Of a stretch of DNA of 64,000 bases, positions 7,695 to 16,054 are shown in pieces. Origin of the DNA: Bacteroides mediterraneensis (GTDB lineage: Bacteria > Bacteroidota > Bacteroidia > Bacteroidales > Bacteroidaceae); contig NZ_DAJPEN010000001.1 of assembly GCF_025993685.1 (NCBI RefSeq), positions 1,426,001-1,490,000 on the forward strand. Reading direction: 5' to 3'. How positions within the stretch are numbered: position 1 is the first letter of the stretch; every line of letters starts with the position of its first letter. Made by a program: the position numbers and the translations under genes. The notes beneath the pieces were generated by a model that did no database searches, was not told the DNA's origin, and saw only the letters and a program-made list of their open reading frames with translations.

Positions 7695-7760
7695 AAAAAA
7701 AGGGAATCTTCCCAGACTCCCAATCTTCATTAACCTTAAATCTAATACCATGAAAAACAC
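7695..7760 (-). ncRNA. Candidate small RNA, about 65 nt
   Basis: On the minus strand a TACCTTTG box at 7772-7765 is followed by about 65 bases and then a hairpin: gggagtct (7721-7714), loop ggga, agattccc (7709-7702), and seven Ts (7701-7695). That is a complete small transcription unit with no open frame of note. The -33 element is weak. From memory, similar sequence (tggtattagatttaaggtta) recurs between genes of other Bacteroides, but this was not checked. The hairpin lacks a T-run on the plus strand, so it is not a terminator for the upstream plus-strand gene. Confidence 0.5.
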
Positions 7761-7908
7761 AGTGCAAAGGTAAGGGTTTTATGTTATGAAACATATAAAT
7801 TGCACAAGAATCTGCGTGGTATTAACACTATTTATACTTTCTCCCGCGCGAAGGCCGATTTAGCCCCTTTGAACCGCGTTTTTTTTGCAAATTAGAGAGG
7901 GGCTGAGG

Positions 7909-7939
7909 TTTGGTGGTTAGGGGGAAAACTGTATCTTTG
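7909..7939 (+). promoter_or_regulatory. Promoter of the SLBB export gene
   Basis: A textbook Bacteroidetes promoter: TTTG at 7909-7912, exactly 19 bases, TATCTTTG at 7932-7939. The ATG is at 7965. Confidence 0.75.
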
Positions 7940-7964
7940 TCGATAAAACTAAAAAATAGACGGA

Positions 7965-10415
7965 ATGAAGAAACACTTCGCTAGACTGGCGCTGTGCTTC
8001 TTTCTGCTGGGGACGGCCCATGCCTATGCCCAGAGCGGAATGACGGACAGCCAAGTGATAGAATATGTACAGCAGGCGCTTCAGGCGGGAAAAGACCAGC
8101 AGACCATCGCCATGGAACTGTTGGCCAAGGGTGCCACGCAGGATCAGCTGCTGCGGTTGAAATCGCAGTACGAGGGTGCGGCGGGGGACTCGGCGTCGGG
8201 TGCCACGGAAGAAGCTGCTCCGGCCACGGATACAGGCAGCCGGACACGGAAGACGGCTCCGGCGGCGGCACAGGGAAAGACCGGCGAGGCGGGTGCCAGC
8301 CTGTGGACCGACGGCATGAAGCAGAGTATGGAACGGCGGAAATCGCTGAAGGCGGCTCCCACGGGCGAGGACGAGGTATTCGGACGGAACATCTTCAACC
8401 AGGAGAAGCTGACTTTCCAGCCGAACCTGAGCATGGCCACGCCGGAGAACTATTCGCTGGGACCGGGCGACGAACTGATTGTGGACGTGTGGGGGGCCAG
8501 CCAGAACACGATGCGGCTGGAAATCTCGCCCGACGGCTACGTGAACATCGCCAACGTGGGACCGGTGTACCTGGCGGGGATGACCATCCAGGAGGCGCGG
8601 CGGGTGCTGAAGCAGGAGCTGGGCCGGATTTATGCCGACGCGGGCAACCAGATTCAGGTGACGCTGGGCAACATCCGCACCATCCAGGTGAACGTGATGG
8701 GCGAGGTGGTGGCGCCGGGCACGTATGCGCTGTCGTCGCTCTCCACGGTGTTTTATGCCTTGTACGTGGCCGGAGGGGTGAGCGACATCGGCAGCCTGCG
8801 CAATGTGCAGGTGGCCCGCGGCGGACGGACGGTGGCACGGCTCGACGTGTACGACTATATTTTGAAGGGGCAGATTCGCGACGACATCCGCTTGCAGGAC
8901 GGCGACGTGGTGATGGTGCCTACCTTCGAGGAACTGGTGAAAATCAAGGGTAAGGTGAAGCGGCCGATGTGGTACGAGATGAAGCACGGCGAGTCGGCGG
9001 CTACCTTGTTGAAATATGCCGGAGGATTTTCTTCGGATGCTTACCGGAAGAGTGTCAGCGTGTTACGGAAAAACGGAAAAAATTTTTCGGTAAAGACGGT
9101 AGACGATACGAATCTTTCGACGTTTATATTGTCAGACGGCGATGTGGTGACGGTGGATTCCATCCTGAACCGTTTCGACAACCGTCTGGAGGTGAAAGGG
9201 GCGGTGTATCACCCGGGGCTGTACGAGCTGAGCGGTTCGCTCAACACGGTGCGGCAGCTGGTGGAGAAGGCCGACGGACTGCTGGGCGAGGCTTTCACGG
9301 GGCGCGCGGTGCTGTATCGCGAGCGGGAAAACCTGACGCGGGAGGTGCTGCCGGTCGACATCGAGGGCATCCTGAACGGGACGTCGCCCGACATTGCCTT
9401 GCAGAAGAATGACATTTTGTATATTCCGAGCATCCACGACTTGCAGGATCTGGGACGGGTGAGCATCAGCGGCGAGGTGAACCGGCCGGGAAGTTACCCG
9501 TATGCGGACCATCTGACCCTGGAGGACCTGGTGATTACGGCGGGGGGACTGAAGGAGTCGGCTTCGCTGGTGCGGGTGGATGTGGCACGCCGTATCCGCG
9601 ACCCGAAGAGCACGGAGGAACCGGAAAGGATAGGGCAGAATTTCTCGTTCGGCCTGAAGGACGGTTTCGTGGTGGACGGGCAGCCGGGCTTCGAGCTGCA
9701 GCCTTACGACCAGGTGTACGTGCGCCGCAGTCCGAGCTATGCGGAGCAGCTGAACGTGACGGTGGAGGGCGAGGTGCTCTACGGCGGCGACTATGCGCTG
9801 AACACGAAGAGTGAACGCCTGAGCAGTCTGGTGCAGCGGGCCGGAGGGGTGACACGCCATGCGTATGTGCGCGGGGCGAAGTTGCGCCGGGTGGCCAACG
9901 AGGAGGAGCTGCGACGCATGGAGGACGTGGTGCGGATGGTGCGCCGGGAAATCGGCGAGAACCTGGCCAACGCGCTGGGCCTGAAGGTGGACAGCACGTT
10001 CACGGTGGGCATCGACCTGGAGGAGGCACTGGCTCATCCGGGGGGCGACGCCGACGTGGTGCTGCGCGAGGGCGACGTGCTGATGGTGCCGGAATACAAC
10101 AATACGGTGAAGGTGAACGGAGCGGTGATGATGCCCAACACGGTGTCGTATGCACAGGGCAAGGGCGTGAAGTATTACCTGAGCCAGGCCGGGGGCTATT
10201 CGGCCAACGCCAAGAAGAACCAGAAGTTCATCATTTACATGAACGGACAGGTGGCGGAGGTGAAAGGCAGCGGCAGAAAACAGATTGAGCCGGGATGTGA
10301 AATCGTGGTGCCGAACAAGACGAAGAAGTTCAACTTCGCTACCGTGGTTTCGAACGCGACTTCGTTTGCCTCACTGGCAACGATGCTGGCCTCACTGGCG
10401 ACGATGATGAAATAA
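7965..10415 (+). CDS. Multi-SLBB polysaccharide export outer-membrane protein
   Basis: 816 residues with signal peptide MKKHFARLALCFFLLGTAHA cut near AYAQ. After a linker comes the poly-export domain (YSLGPGDELIVDVWGASQNT near residue 165; GYVNIANVGPVYLAGMTIQE), then at least four or five SLBB-like repeats, each with a V.GEV..PGTY-type strand (VMGEVVAPGTYALSS; VKGAVYHPGLYELSG; ISGEVNRPGSYPY; VEGEVLYGGDYAL; VNGAVMMPNTVSY). The C-terminus is hydrophobic (SFASLATMLASLATMMK). It is about three times the length of the Wza-like lipoprotein at 1185-1982 and lacks its lipobox. Family role: periplasm-spanning part of surface-polysaccharide export. It stands alone on a strong promoter, so its partner system is not visible. 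Confidence 0.9.
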   Translation: MKKHFARLALCFFLLGTAHAYAQSGMTDSQVIEYVQQALQAGKDQQTIAMELLAKGATQDQLLRLKSQYEGAAGDSASGATEEAAPATDTGSRTRKTAPAAAQGKTGEAGASLWTDGMKQSMERRKSLKAAPTGEDEVFGRNIFNQEKLTFQPNLSMATPENYSLGPGDELIVDVWGASQNTMRLEISPDGYVNIANVGPVYLAGMTIQEARRVLKQELGRIYADAGNQIQVTLGNIRTIQVNVMGEVVAPGTYALSSLSTVFYALYVAGGVSDIGSLRNVQVARGGRTVARLDVYDYILKGQIRDDIRLQDGDVVMVPTFEELVKIKGKVKRPMWYEMKHGESAATLLKYAGGFSSDAYRKSVSVLRKNGKNFSVKTVDDTNLSTFILSDGDVVTVDSILNRFDNRLEVKGAVYHPGLYELSGSLNTVRQLVEKADGLLGEAFTGRAVLYRERENLTREVLPVDIEGILNGTSPDIALQKNDILYIPSIHDLQDLGRVSISGEVNRPGSYPYADHLTLEDLVITAGGLKESASLVRVDVARRIRDPKSTEEPERIGQNFSFGLKDGFVVDGQPGFELQPYDQVYVRRSPSYAEQLNVTVEGEVLYGGDYALNTKSERLSSLVQRAGGVTRHAYVRGAKLRRVANEEELRRMEDVVRMVRREIGENLANALGLKVDSTFTVGIDLEEALAHPGGDADVVLREGDVLMVPEYNNTVKVNGAVMMPNTVSYAQGKGVKYYLSQAGGYSANAKKNQKFIIYMNGQVAEVKGSGRKQIEPGCEIVVPNKTKKFNFATVVSNATSFASLATMLASLATMMK

Positions 10416-10433
10416 CCTTTAATCGATGAGTAT

Positions 10434-11699
10434 ATGAATATGAAAATGAGACTGATTGTCATGAACTTCCTGCAGTTTGCCGTGTGGGGAGCGTATCTCA
10501 CTTCAATGGGAACGTACCTCGCCGGGGTAGGACTGGGAGGACATATCGGCATCTTTTATGCGATGCAGGGCATTGTGTCCCTGTTCATGCCGGCGGTGCT
10601 GGGCATCATTGCCGACCGCTGGATTCCGGCGCAGCGCCTGCTGGGGCTGAGCCATCTGCTGGCGGCGCTGTTCATGGCGGGGGCCGGCTATTATGCCATG
10701 ACCACGGGGTCGCAGGTGGAGTTTCCGGCGCTGTTCGCCTTTTATTCCATGAGTGTGGCGTTCTATATGCCTACGCTGGCCCTGTCGAACTCGGTGGCGT
10801 ATACGGCGCTCGACAAGGCGGGACTGGACACCATCAAGGCGTTTCCGCCCATCCGTACGTTCGGCACCATCGGCTTTATCTGCTCGATGTGGCTGGTCGA
10901 CCTGCTGGGCTTCCAGTCGAACTACATGCAGTTCTTCACGTGTGCGCTGTGGGGCGTGGTGCTGGCGGTGTATGCACAGACGCTGCCGGAGTGTCCGGTG
11001 AGCCGCCGCAAGGGGGAGAAGAAGTCGCTGGTGGAGGCGCTGGGACTGAAGGCGTTCCTGCTGTTCAAGGACCGCAAGATGGCCACGTTCTTCATCTTCT
11101 CGATGCTGCTGGGCGTGTCGCTGCAGATTACCAACGGGTTTGCCAATCCGTTCATCACGAGCTTCAGCGCCATTCCGGAATATGCCGACACGTTCGGCGT
11201 GCAGCATGCCAACCTGCTGATCTCGCTCTCGCAAATCAGTGAGACGTGCTGTATCCTGCTCATCCCGTTCTTCCTGGGACGGTTCGGCATCAAGCGGGTG
11301 ATGCTCATCGCCATGGTGGCATGGGTGCTCCGTTTCGGACTCTTCGGACTGGGCGACCCGGGCAGCGGGGTGTGGATGTTCGTGCTGTCGATGCTGGTGT
11401 ATGGCGTGGCGTTCGACTTCTTCAACGTGTCGGGCTCGCTCTACGTGGACAAGGAGACGGACCTTTCCATCCGTTCGAGCGCGCAGGGACTGTTCATCCT
11501 GATGACCAACGGCATCGGGGCGACGGTGGGCACGCTGAGCGCACAGGCGGTGGTGAACCGTTTCGTGGACTTCAACTCTACGGCGCCGCAGGTGGAAGGC
11601 TGGAGCTGTGCGTGGTTCGTGTTCGCGGGTTACGCACTGGTGGTGGCTGTGGCTTTTGCATTGATTTTCAAGTATAAGCATGAAATCGTTAAACGTTAA
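10434..11699 (+). CDS. MFS nucleoside transporter, NupG/XapB type
   Basis: 421 residues with about 12 membrane helices. The beginning MRLIVMNFLQFAVWGAYLTS and the early GIFYAMQGIVSLFMPAVLGI segment, with the IIADRWIPAQRLL loop, match the nucleoside:H+ symporter family. Later YVDKETDLSIRSSAQGLFIL is a typical C-terminal half motif. Family role: proton-coupled uptake of nucleosides across the inner membrane. It starts 18 bases after the SLBB gene but is functionally closer to the following genes. In Bacteroides I recall the order transporter, bifunctional-nuclease protein, RsmE, as seen here. Confidence 0.85.
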   Translation: MNMKMRLIVMNFLQFAVWGAYLTSMGTYLAGVGLGGHIGIFYAMQGIVSLFMPAVLGIIADRWIPAQRLLGLSHLLAALFMAGAGYYAMTTGSQVEFPALFAFYSMSVAFYMPTLALSNSVAYTALDKAGLDTIKAFPPIRTFGTIGFICSMWLVDLLGFQSNYMQFFTCALWGVVLAVYAQTLPECPVSRRKGEKKSLVEALGLKAFLLFKDRKMATFFIFSMLLGVSLQITNGFANPFITSFSAIPEYADTFGVQHANLLISLSQISETCCILLIPFFLGRFGIKRVMLIAMVAWVLRFGLFGLGDPGSGVWMFVLSMLVYGVAFDFFNVSGSLYVDKETDLSIRSSAQGLFILMTNGIGATVGTLSAQAVVNRFVDFNSTAPQVEGWSCAWFVFAGYALVVAVAFALIFKYKHEIVKR

Positions 11700-11711
11700 C
11701 TTTAAGATGGT

Positions 11712-12362
11712 ATGAAAGAGGAATTGATAGAAATGGAGCTCAAGGAGGTGAAGGCCATTGAGCCGGACAAGATTTTGGAGGACGGGTCTTTTGAAGACTT
11801 TGTGAGCCAGGAGGAAAAAATGGAACATCTGCTGTTCACTCTCGACAACCGTCCCGTGATGCTGGTGGAGAAAGGCGGCACACGGGAAATCCTGGCGATG
11901 GTGAGAACCGACACTGCCGTGCTGTTGCAGCTGGCCGGTGAGGACCCGGAACAGACGGAGGACTCGCTGGCCTACCGGATGATCCAGACCTTCCGCCAGC
12001 TGGGCCTGACGCAGGAAAAGGTGGTGGTGTGGGACGAAAAGGATTGTGTGCTGCAGACCAAGCTGTACATGCGGAAGGCAGACGGCACGCCGTTCGACAT
12101 GGAACTGCAGCTGGAGGACGGCTTGCTGGTTTCGATGCTGGCCGGAATTCCGTTCTACGTGAACAGGAAGTTGCTGCAAGGGTTTGAATACAAGGGCATC
12201 TCCAGAAAGGATGTGGGAGCGGAACTGTTGCTGCTGGAGATGATGACCGACAGGATGCTCGAGAAGGAGATGGAAGAGGCCATCCGCACGGAGAACTATG
12301 AGTATGCCGGACTGGTGAAACGGGTGCAGGACGCCCGGAAGCAGGAGGCGGAAGGGAATTAA
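11712..12362 (+). CDS. Divergent bifunctional-nuclease-family (DUF151) protein with UVR motif
   Basis: 216 residues. The middle (LAYRMIQTFRQLGLTQEKVV; then LQTKLYMRKADGTPFDMELQ; LLVSMLAGIPFYV) lines up with the DUF151/BFN domain, where the usual pattern is a THDL start and an SDA(I/V)A motif before PIYV. Here these motifs are replaced (EDSLAYR and EDGLLVSMLAG), so this is an outlying member. The C-terminus LEKEMEEAIRTENYEYAGLV fits a UvrB/UvrC motif. Family proteins are reported as nucleases in a few cases, but this one's activity is unknown. It lies 12 bases after the transporter and 21 before rsmE, likely one operon. Confidence 0.7.
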   Translation: MKEELIEMELKEVKAIEPDKILEDGSFEDFVSQEEKMEHLLFTLDNRPVMLVEKGGTREILAMVRTDTAVLLQLAGEDPEQTEDSLAYRMIQTFRQLGLTQEKVVVWDEKDCVLQTKLYMRKADGTPFDMELQLEDGLLVSMLAGIPFYVNRKLLQGFEYKGISRKDVGAELLLLEMMTDRMLEKEMEEAIRTENYEYAGLVKRVQDARKQEAEGN

Positions 12363-12383
12363 CGGACTAAATTCAAGAACGAT

Positions 12384-13085
12384 ATGCACGTATTTTATAC
12401 ACCGGATATTGAACAGACGCAGGAGTTGCCGGAAGAGGAAGCCGGCCACTGCCTGCGGGTGTTGCGCCTCGGGGTGGGCGACGAAGTGACGCTGACCGAC
12501 GGGAAGGGCTGCTTTTACCGGGCGGCGATTGCGGCGGCCACCCAGAAGCGGTGTGTGGTGAAGGTGCTGGAAAAGACGGGGCAGGAGCCTTTCTGGAAGG
12601 GGCATCTGCACCTGGCACTGGCGCCTACGAAGAACATGGACCGCATGGAATGGCTGGCGGAGAAGGCCACGGAAATCGGCTTCGACGAGCTGACTTTCCT
12701 GAACTGCCGCTTCTCGGAACGGAAGGTCATCAAGACCGACCGCGTGGAGAAAATCGTGGTCTCGGCGGTGAAACAGTCGCTCAAGGCACGCAAGCCGGTG
12801 GTGAACGGGATGACGGATTTCCGCCGTTTCATGGAGCGGGAATTTACGGGGCAGAAATTCATTGCCCATTGCTATGAAGGGGAAAAACCTTTGCTGCGCG
12901 ACGTGCTGCGGTCCGACGAGGATGCCGTGGTGCTGATTGGTCCGGAGGGGGACTTCAGTCCGGAGGAAGTGGCACTGGCGGCGGAAAAGGGCTTTCAGGC
13001 GGTGAGCCTGGGCAAGTCGCGCCTGCGCACGGAAACGGCGGCGCTGGTGGCCGTGCACCTGATGAACCTGGCGCACAGCGAATGA
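12384..13085 (+). CDS. rsmE: 16S rRNA (uracil-1498-N3)-methyltransferase
   Basis: 233 residues, the usual length. Family markers: an N-terminal PUA-like domain (HCLRVLRLGVGDEVTLTDGK), then the SPOUT methyltransferase: KNMDRMEWLAEKATEIGFDE, FSERKVIKTDRVEKIV, KQSLKARKP, IGPEGDFSPEEV near residue 185, and LGKSRLRTETAAL near 213. The last two make the knotted S-adenosylmethionine pocket. It methylates U1498 of 16S rRNA in assembled 30S subunits. It follows the DUF151 gene on the same strand. Confidence 0.95.
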   Translation: MHVFYTPDIEQTQELPEEEAGHCLRVLRLGVGDEVTLTDGKGCFYRAAIAAATQKRCVVKVLEKTGQEPFWKGHLHLALAPTKNMDRMEWLAEKATEIGFDELTFLNCRFSERKVIKTDRVEKIVVSAVKQSLKARKPVVNGMTDFRRFMEREFTGQKFIAHCYEGEKPLLRDVLRSDEDAVVLIGPEGDFSPEEVALAAEKGFQAVSLGKSRLRTETAALVAVHLMNLAHSE

Positions 13086-13131
13086 AAAACAGGAACTATC
13101 TATTATTGTGTAACTTTAAAAATAAGTGAGT

Positions 13132-14634
13132 ATGAAAAAGACGTGGAAATGGATGGGAGGTCTGGCACTGGGTATGACCTTGATGCTGGCTTCGTGTGGC
13201 GAAAAAAATCCGTACACCAATGCGCTGCCGAAGGATGCGGCCACGGTGGTTTCGCTGGATGTGAAGGAAATGGCGGAGAAGTGTGCGCTCGACAAGCAGA
13301 CGCAGCAGTCGATGGCCGCGGTGATGAAATCGTCGTTCAAGGGAAAGGCGGATGCCTTGGTAGACAAGATTATGGAGAACCCGGAGGAAAGCGGACTGCG
13401 GCTGACCGACCGGGTGTATTTCTTTGCGATGCCTCAGTCGGAAATGGGCGGCCTGCTGGTGCGTATGGCCGACAAGGACAAGCTGGAGAAGCTGATGGGG
13501 CTGTTGCAGGAGCAGGGTCAGTGTGAGGCTCCGGCCGACGGCGACGGCTGCCGCTGGACGGTGGGAGGCGATGCGCTGATGGCATGGACGGAGCATGCGT
13601 TTCTGATGCTGGCGGCCAACGGGAATCCGAAGGACTTGCAGCACCAGGCTTCGATGTGGCTCCGGCAGAAGGACGGAGAGGGCTATTCGGGCACTCCCGA
13701 CTTTGAGAAGCTGAAGGAGGCCGACGAGGACATCGCCGTGGTGGCTTCGTTGAACATCATGCCGAAGCAGTATCTGTCCATGGCGACCATGGGACTGCCG
13801 GCCGACCTGAAGCTGCAGGACCTGAAGACGTTCTCCACGCTGGATTTCCAGGACGGAAAGGCGGTGCTGGAGGTGGAAATGATGACCGAAAACAAGGTGT
13901 ACAAGGACTTGCTGAAGAAGCAGGAGGAGGTGACGGGCCCGATCAAGGGGGCGTATCTGGAGACCTTCCCTGCCAATACGGTGGGCTGGCTGAGCGCGCA
14001 TGTGGACGGGGCAAAGGCGTACGAGCTGCTGCGCGAGAACCCGACGGTGCGTCAGGAGCTGGACAACTCGATGATGCCGCTCGACTTTGAAGCGATTTTC
14101 AAGGCGGTGGACGGTGACGTGGCGCTGGCCATGCCGGAGATGTCGTTCTCACCGGGATTCATCCTGTATGCCGACGTGAAGAACAGTGAGTTCATGCGTA
14201 CGTTTGAGGACCTGAAACCGATGCTGGCGATGACCAACGGACAGATGCGTCTGCTGGACAAGGGCAAGGATGCGTATCAGTTTGTGGCTGTGGACGGCTC
14301 GGCACTGGGCATGGGACGCGGACCGGCATCCATCTGGCTGGGCGTGAAGGACAAGCGTTTCTACCTGACCAACCGCGAGAGCCTGATCGGCAGCGAGGTG
14401 AAGGGACAGACGCTGGAGGATTGCAGCTGGGCCAAGGACGTGAAGGGTAAGCTGTTCTATATGAACGTGAACTTCCAGGCCATTGCGACCGCATTGCCGC
14501 AGCTTCCCTACGTGGGCATGCTGGACTACCTGACCATCGAGTCGGAAGGAACAACCAAGGTCCGTATGGTGCTGCAGATGAAGAACAAAAAAGACAATGT
14601 GCTGAAGCAGCTGGTGGAAATAATTAATAATTAA
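13132..14634 (+). CDS. DUF4836 family lipoprotein
   Basis: 500 residues from the ATG at 13132; the GTG at 13126 is less likely. The signal peptide MKKTWKWMGGLALGMTLMLASC has a clear lipobox LASC. The start of the mature protein, NPYTNALPKDAATVVSLDVK, is typical of the DUF4836 family of Bacteroidales lipoproteins. Function is unknown. It is probably anchored to the outer membrane or periplasmic face. The last residues (IINN) come from the AT-rich repeat that begins here, which supplies the stop codon. It lies 46 bases after rsmE. Confidence 0.8.
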   Translation: MKKTWKWMGGLALGMTLMLASCGEKNPYTNALPKDAATVVSLDVKEMAEKCALDKQTQQSMAAVMKSSFKGKADALVDKIMENPEESGLRLTDRVYFFAMPQSEMGGLLVRMADKDKLEKLMGLLQEQGQCEAPADGDGCRWTVGGDALMAWTEHAFLMLAANGNPKDLQHQASMWLRQKDGEGYSGTPDFEKLKEADEDIAVVASLNIMPKQYLSMATMGLPADLKLQDLKTFSTLDFQDGKAVLEVEMMTENKVYKDLLKKQEEVTGPIKGAYLETFPANTVGWLSAHVDGAKAYELLRENPTVRQELDNSMMPLDFEAIFKAVDGDVALAMPEMSFSPGFILYADVKNSEFMRTFEDLKPMLAMTNGQMRLLDKGKDAYQFVAVDGSALGMGRGPASIWLGVKDKRFYLTNRESLIGSEVKGQTLEDCSWAKDVKGKLFYMNVNFQAIATALPQLPYVGMLDYLTIESEGTTKVRMVLQMKNKKDNVLKQLVEIINN

Positions 14635-14636
14635 TA

Positions 14637-14793
14637 ATTAATAATGAATAATTAATAATGAATAGCGAATAGCGGATAGCGGGTGATTAATAGGAAATGT
14701 GGATTATTCCGTTTTTTCATTGTTCATTATTCATTATTCATTATTCATTGACTCCGTTTTTCATTGTTCATTATTAATTATTCATTGAAAGGA
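14637..14793. repeat. Long direct repeat, left copy, flanking the Rpn gene
   Basis: Starts with attaataatgaataattaa-type words, then the unique core tagcgggtgattaatagg (about 14677-14694), aaatgtggattattccg, runs of ttcattattcatt, and gactccgtttttcattgttc. The right copy at 15910-16053 has the same order and nearly the same sequence. The left copy has an extra gaatagc unit and extra ATTCATT units. The arms are also roughly inverted relative to each other, so each copy could fold as a hairpin. Confidence 0.85.
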
Positions 14794-14803
14794 ACTGTAC
14801 GAC

Positions 14804-15925
14804 ATGGATTTAACTTGCGGCCACTTTGTGAATCCGTTTACCGACATCGGATTCAAGATTATCTTCGGGCAGCCAGCCAGCAAGGAGCTGCTTATCACGT
14901 TGTTGAACGAGCTGCTGGCTGGTGAGCACCGTATTGCGAACCTGATTTTTCTGGACAAGGAAAACCACTCGGACAGCATGGCGGATGCGGGGATTATCTA
15001 CGACCTGTACTGCCTGACTGAGACGGGTGAATACATCATCGTGGAGATGCAGAACCGTTTCCACAGCAATTTCCTGGACCGGACGTTGTTTTACATGTGC
15101 CGGGCTATCGGGCGGCAGGTGGAGAACCTGCGCGAGAAGCGGAGAAAGGAACGTGAGCTGCAGACCGGAAAGGCGGAGACGGAAGAGGACGATTTCCTGT
15201 TGAGTGAGCCTCAGGAAAACTATGGGTCCAGGTACAAACTCTCGACCGTGTACGGTATCTTCCTGATGAACTTCCGCGAGCCGGGACTGGAAGAAAAGTT
15301 TCGTACGGACACAGTGATTGCCGACCGTGAAAGCGGGAAGGTGGTGAATCCGCATTTCCGGCAGATTTTCTTGCAGTTCCCGTATTTCCACAAGGAGCTC
15401 AAGGATTGTGAGACACTTTATGACAAACTGATTTATACATTGAAGAATATGCAACATTGGAACCGAATGCCAGACGCGTTGAAGGAGCAAGTGTTCCACC
15501 GTCTGGAGGAACTGGCTGCCGTGGCCAACCTCTCGCTGGAAGACCGCATCGCCTACGACAAGGCACTCGACCGCTACCGGGTGAGCCGGATTGTAGAGGA
15601 GGATGCCCGCGAGGCCGGATGGAAAAAGGGACTGGAGGAAGGCCGTGCCGAAGGCCATGCGAAGGGAATAGCGGAAGGCCGTGCGAAGGGAATAGCGGAA
15701 GGCCGTGCGAAAGGAATAGCGGAAGGCCATGCGAAGGGAATAGCGGAAGGCCGTGCGAAGGGAATAGCGGAAGGCCGTGCGAAAGGAATAGCGGAAGGAC
15801 AACTCAAGGAAAAGACTGCTATTGCACGCAACTTGAAGTCACTGGGGTTGAGTACTGTCCAGATTGCGCAGGCTACCGGGCTGACGGAAGAGGCGGTGGA
15901 AGCGTTGATAATTAATAATGAATAA
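14804..15925 (+). CDS. Rpn/PD-(D/E)XK family nuclease ('putative transposase')
   Basis: 373 residues. It begins with the family block CGHFVNPFTDIGFKIIFGQP, then LLNELLAGEHRI, then the nuclease core with DAGIIYDLYCLTETGEYIIV and EMQNR (Asp, Glu and Gln of the PD-(D/E)XK site near residues 63-84). Family members (Rpn, PDDEXK_2) are DNA endonucleases reported to stimulate RecA-independent recombination. The C-terminus holds repeats of eight residues, AKGIAEG(R/H), encoded by 24-nt units, and a final helical segment (STVQIAQATGLTEEAVEALI). The gene is bounded by long direct repeats, and its last codons lie in the right copy. Confidence 0.88.
   Translation: MDLTCGHFVNPFTDIGFKIIFGQPASKELLITLLNELLAGEHRIANLIFLDKENHSDSMADAGIIYDLYCLTETGEYIIVEMQNRFHSNFLDRTLFYMCRAIGRQVENLREKRRKERELQTGKAETEEDDFLLSEPQENYGSRYKLSTVYGIFLMNFREPGLEEKFRTDTVIADRESGKVVNPHFRQIFLQFPYFHKELKDCETLYDKLIYTLKNMQHWNRMPDALKEQVFHRLEELAAVANLSLEDRIAYDKALDRYRVSRIVEEDAREAGWKKGLEEGRAEGHAKGIAEGRAKGIAEGRAKGIAEGHAKGIAEGRAKGIAEGRAKGIAEGQLKEKTAIARNLKSLGLSTVQIAQATGLTEEAVEALIINNE
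15653..15796 (+). repeat. Two identical 72-nt tandem copies within the Rpn gene
   Basis: Copy 1 is 15653-15724 and copy 2 is 15725-15796. By eye they are identical base for base. Each holds three 24-nt units coding (H/R)AKGIAEG. The perfect identity indicates a recent duplication. Copy number can change without breaking the frame because 24 and 72 are multiples of three. Confidence 0.9.
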
Positions 15926-16053
15926 TTAATAATGAATAGCGGATAGCGGGTGATTAATAGGAAATGTGGATTATTCCGTTTTTTCATTATTCATTGACTC
16001 CGTTTTTCATTGTTCATTATTAATTATTAATTATTCATTATTCATTGTAAGGA
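15910..16053. repeat. Long direct repeat, right copy, flanking the Rpn gene
   Basis: Nearly identical to 14637-14793: same core tagcgggtgattaatagg (about 15944-15961), aaatgtggattattccg and gactccgtttttcattgttc. It begins within the Rpn gene, so the last residues IINNE and the stop are repeat sequence. It ends with aaggaa just before the ABC ATPase start, where the left copy ends with aaaggaa before the Rpn start. Confidence 0.85.
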
Positions 16054-16054
16054 A

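Larger units (their letters stand above)
7574..7964. other. 391-base intergenic region
   Basis: Holds an AT-rich repeat fragment (7629-7676), a candidate minus-strand small RNA with its own promoter-like box and terminator (7695-7772), and the promoter of the SLBB gene (7909-7939). No protein gene is supported. A frame of seven codons at 7750 (MKNTVQR) exists only because it is antisense to the RNA candidate. Confidence 0.6.

Noticed and set aside
7750..7773. Seven-codon leader peptide MKNTVQR
   Set aside because: No ribosome-binding site worth noting, no gene it could attenuate close by, and it lies antisense to the better supported small-RNA unit.
10503..13076. Antisense open frame of 857 codons opposite the transporter, DUF151 and rsmE genes
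   Set aside because: It spans three well-supported genes and reads as His/Arg/Gln-rich noise.
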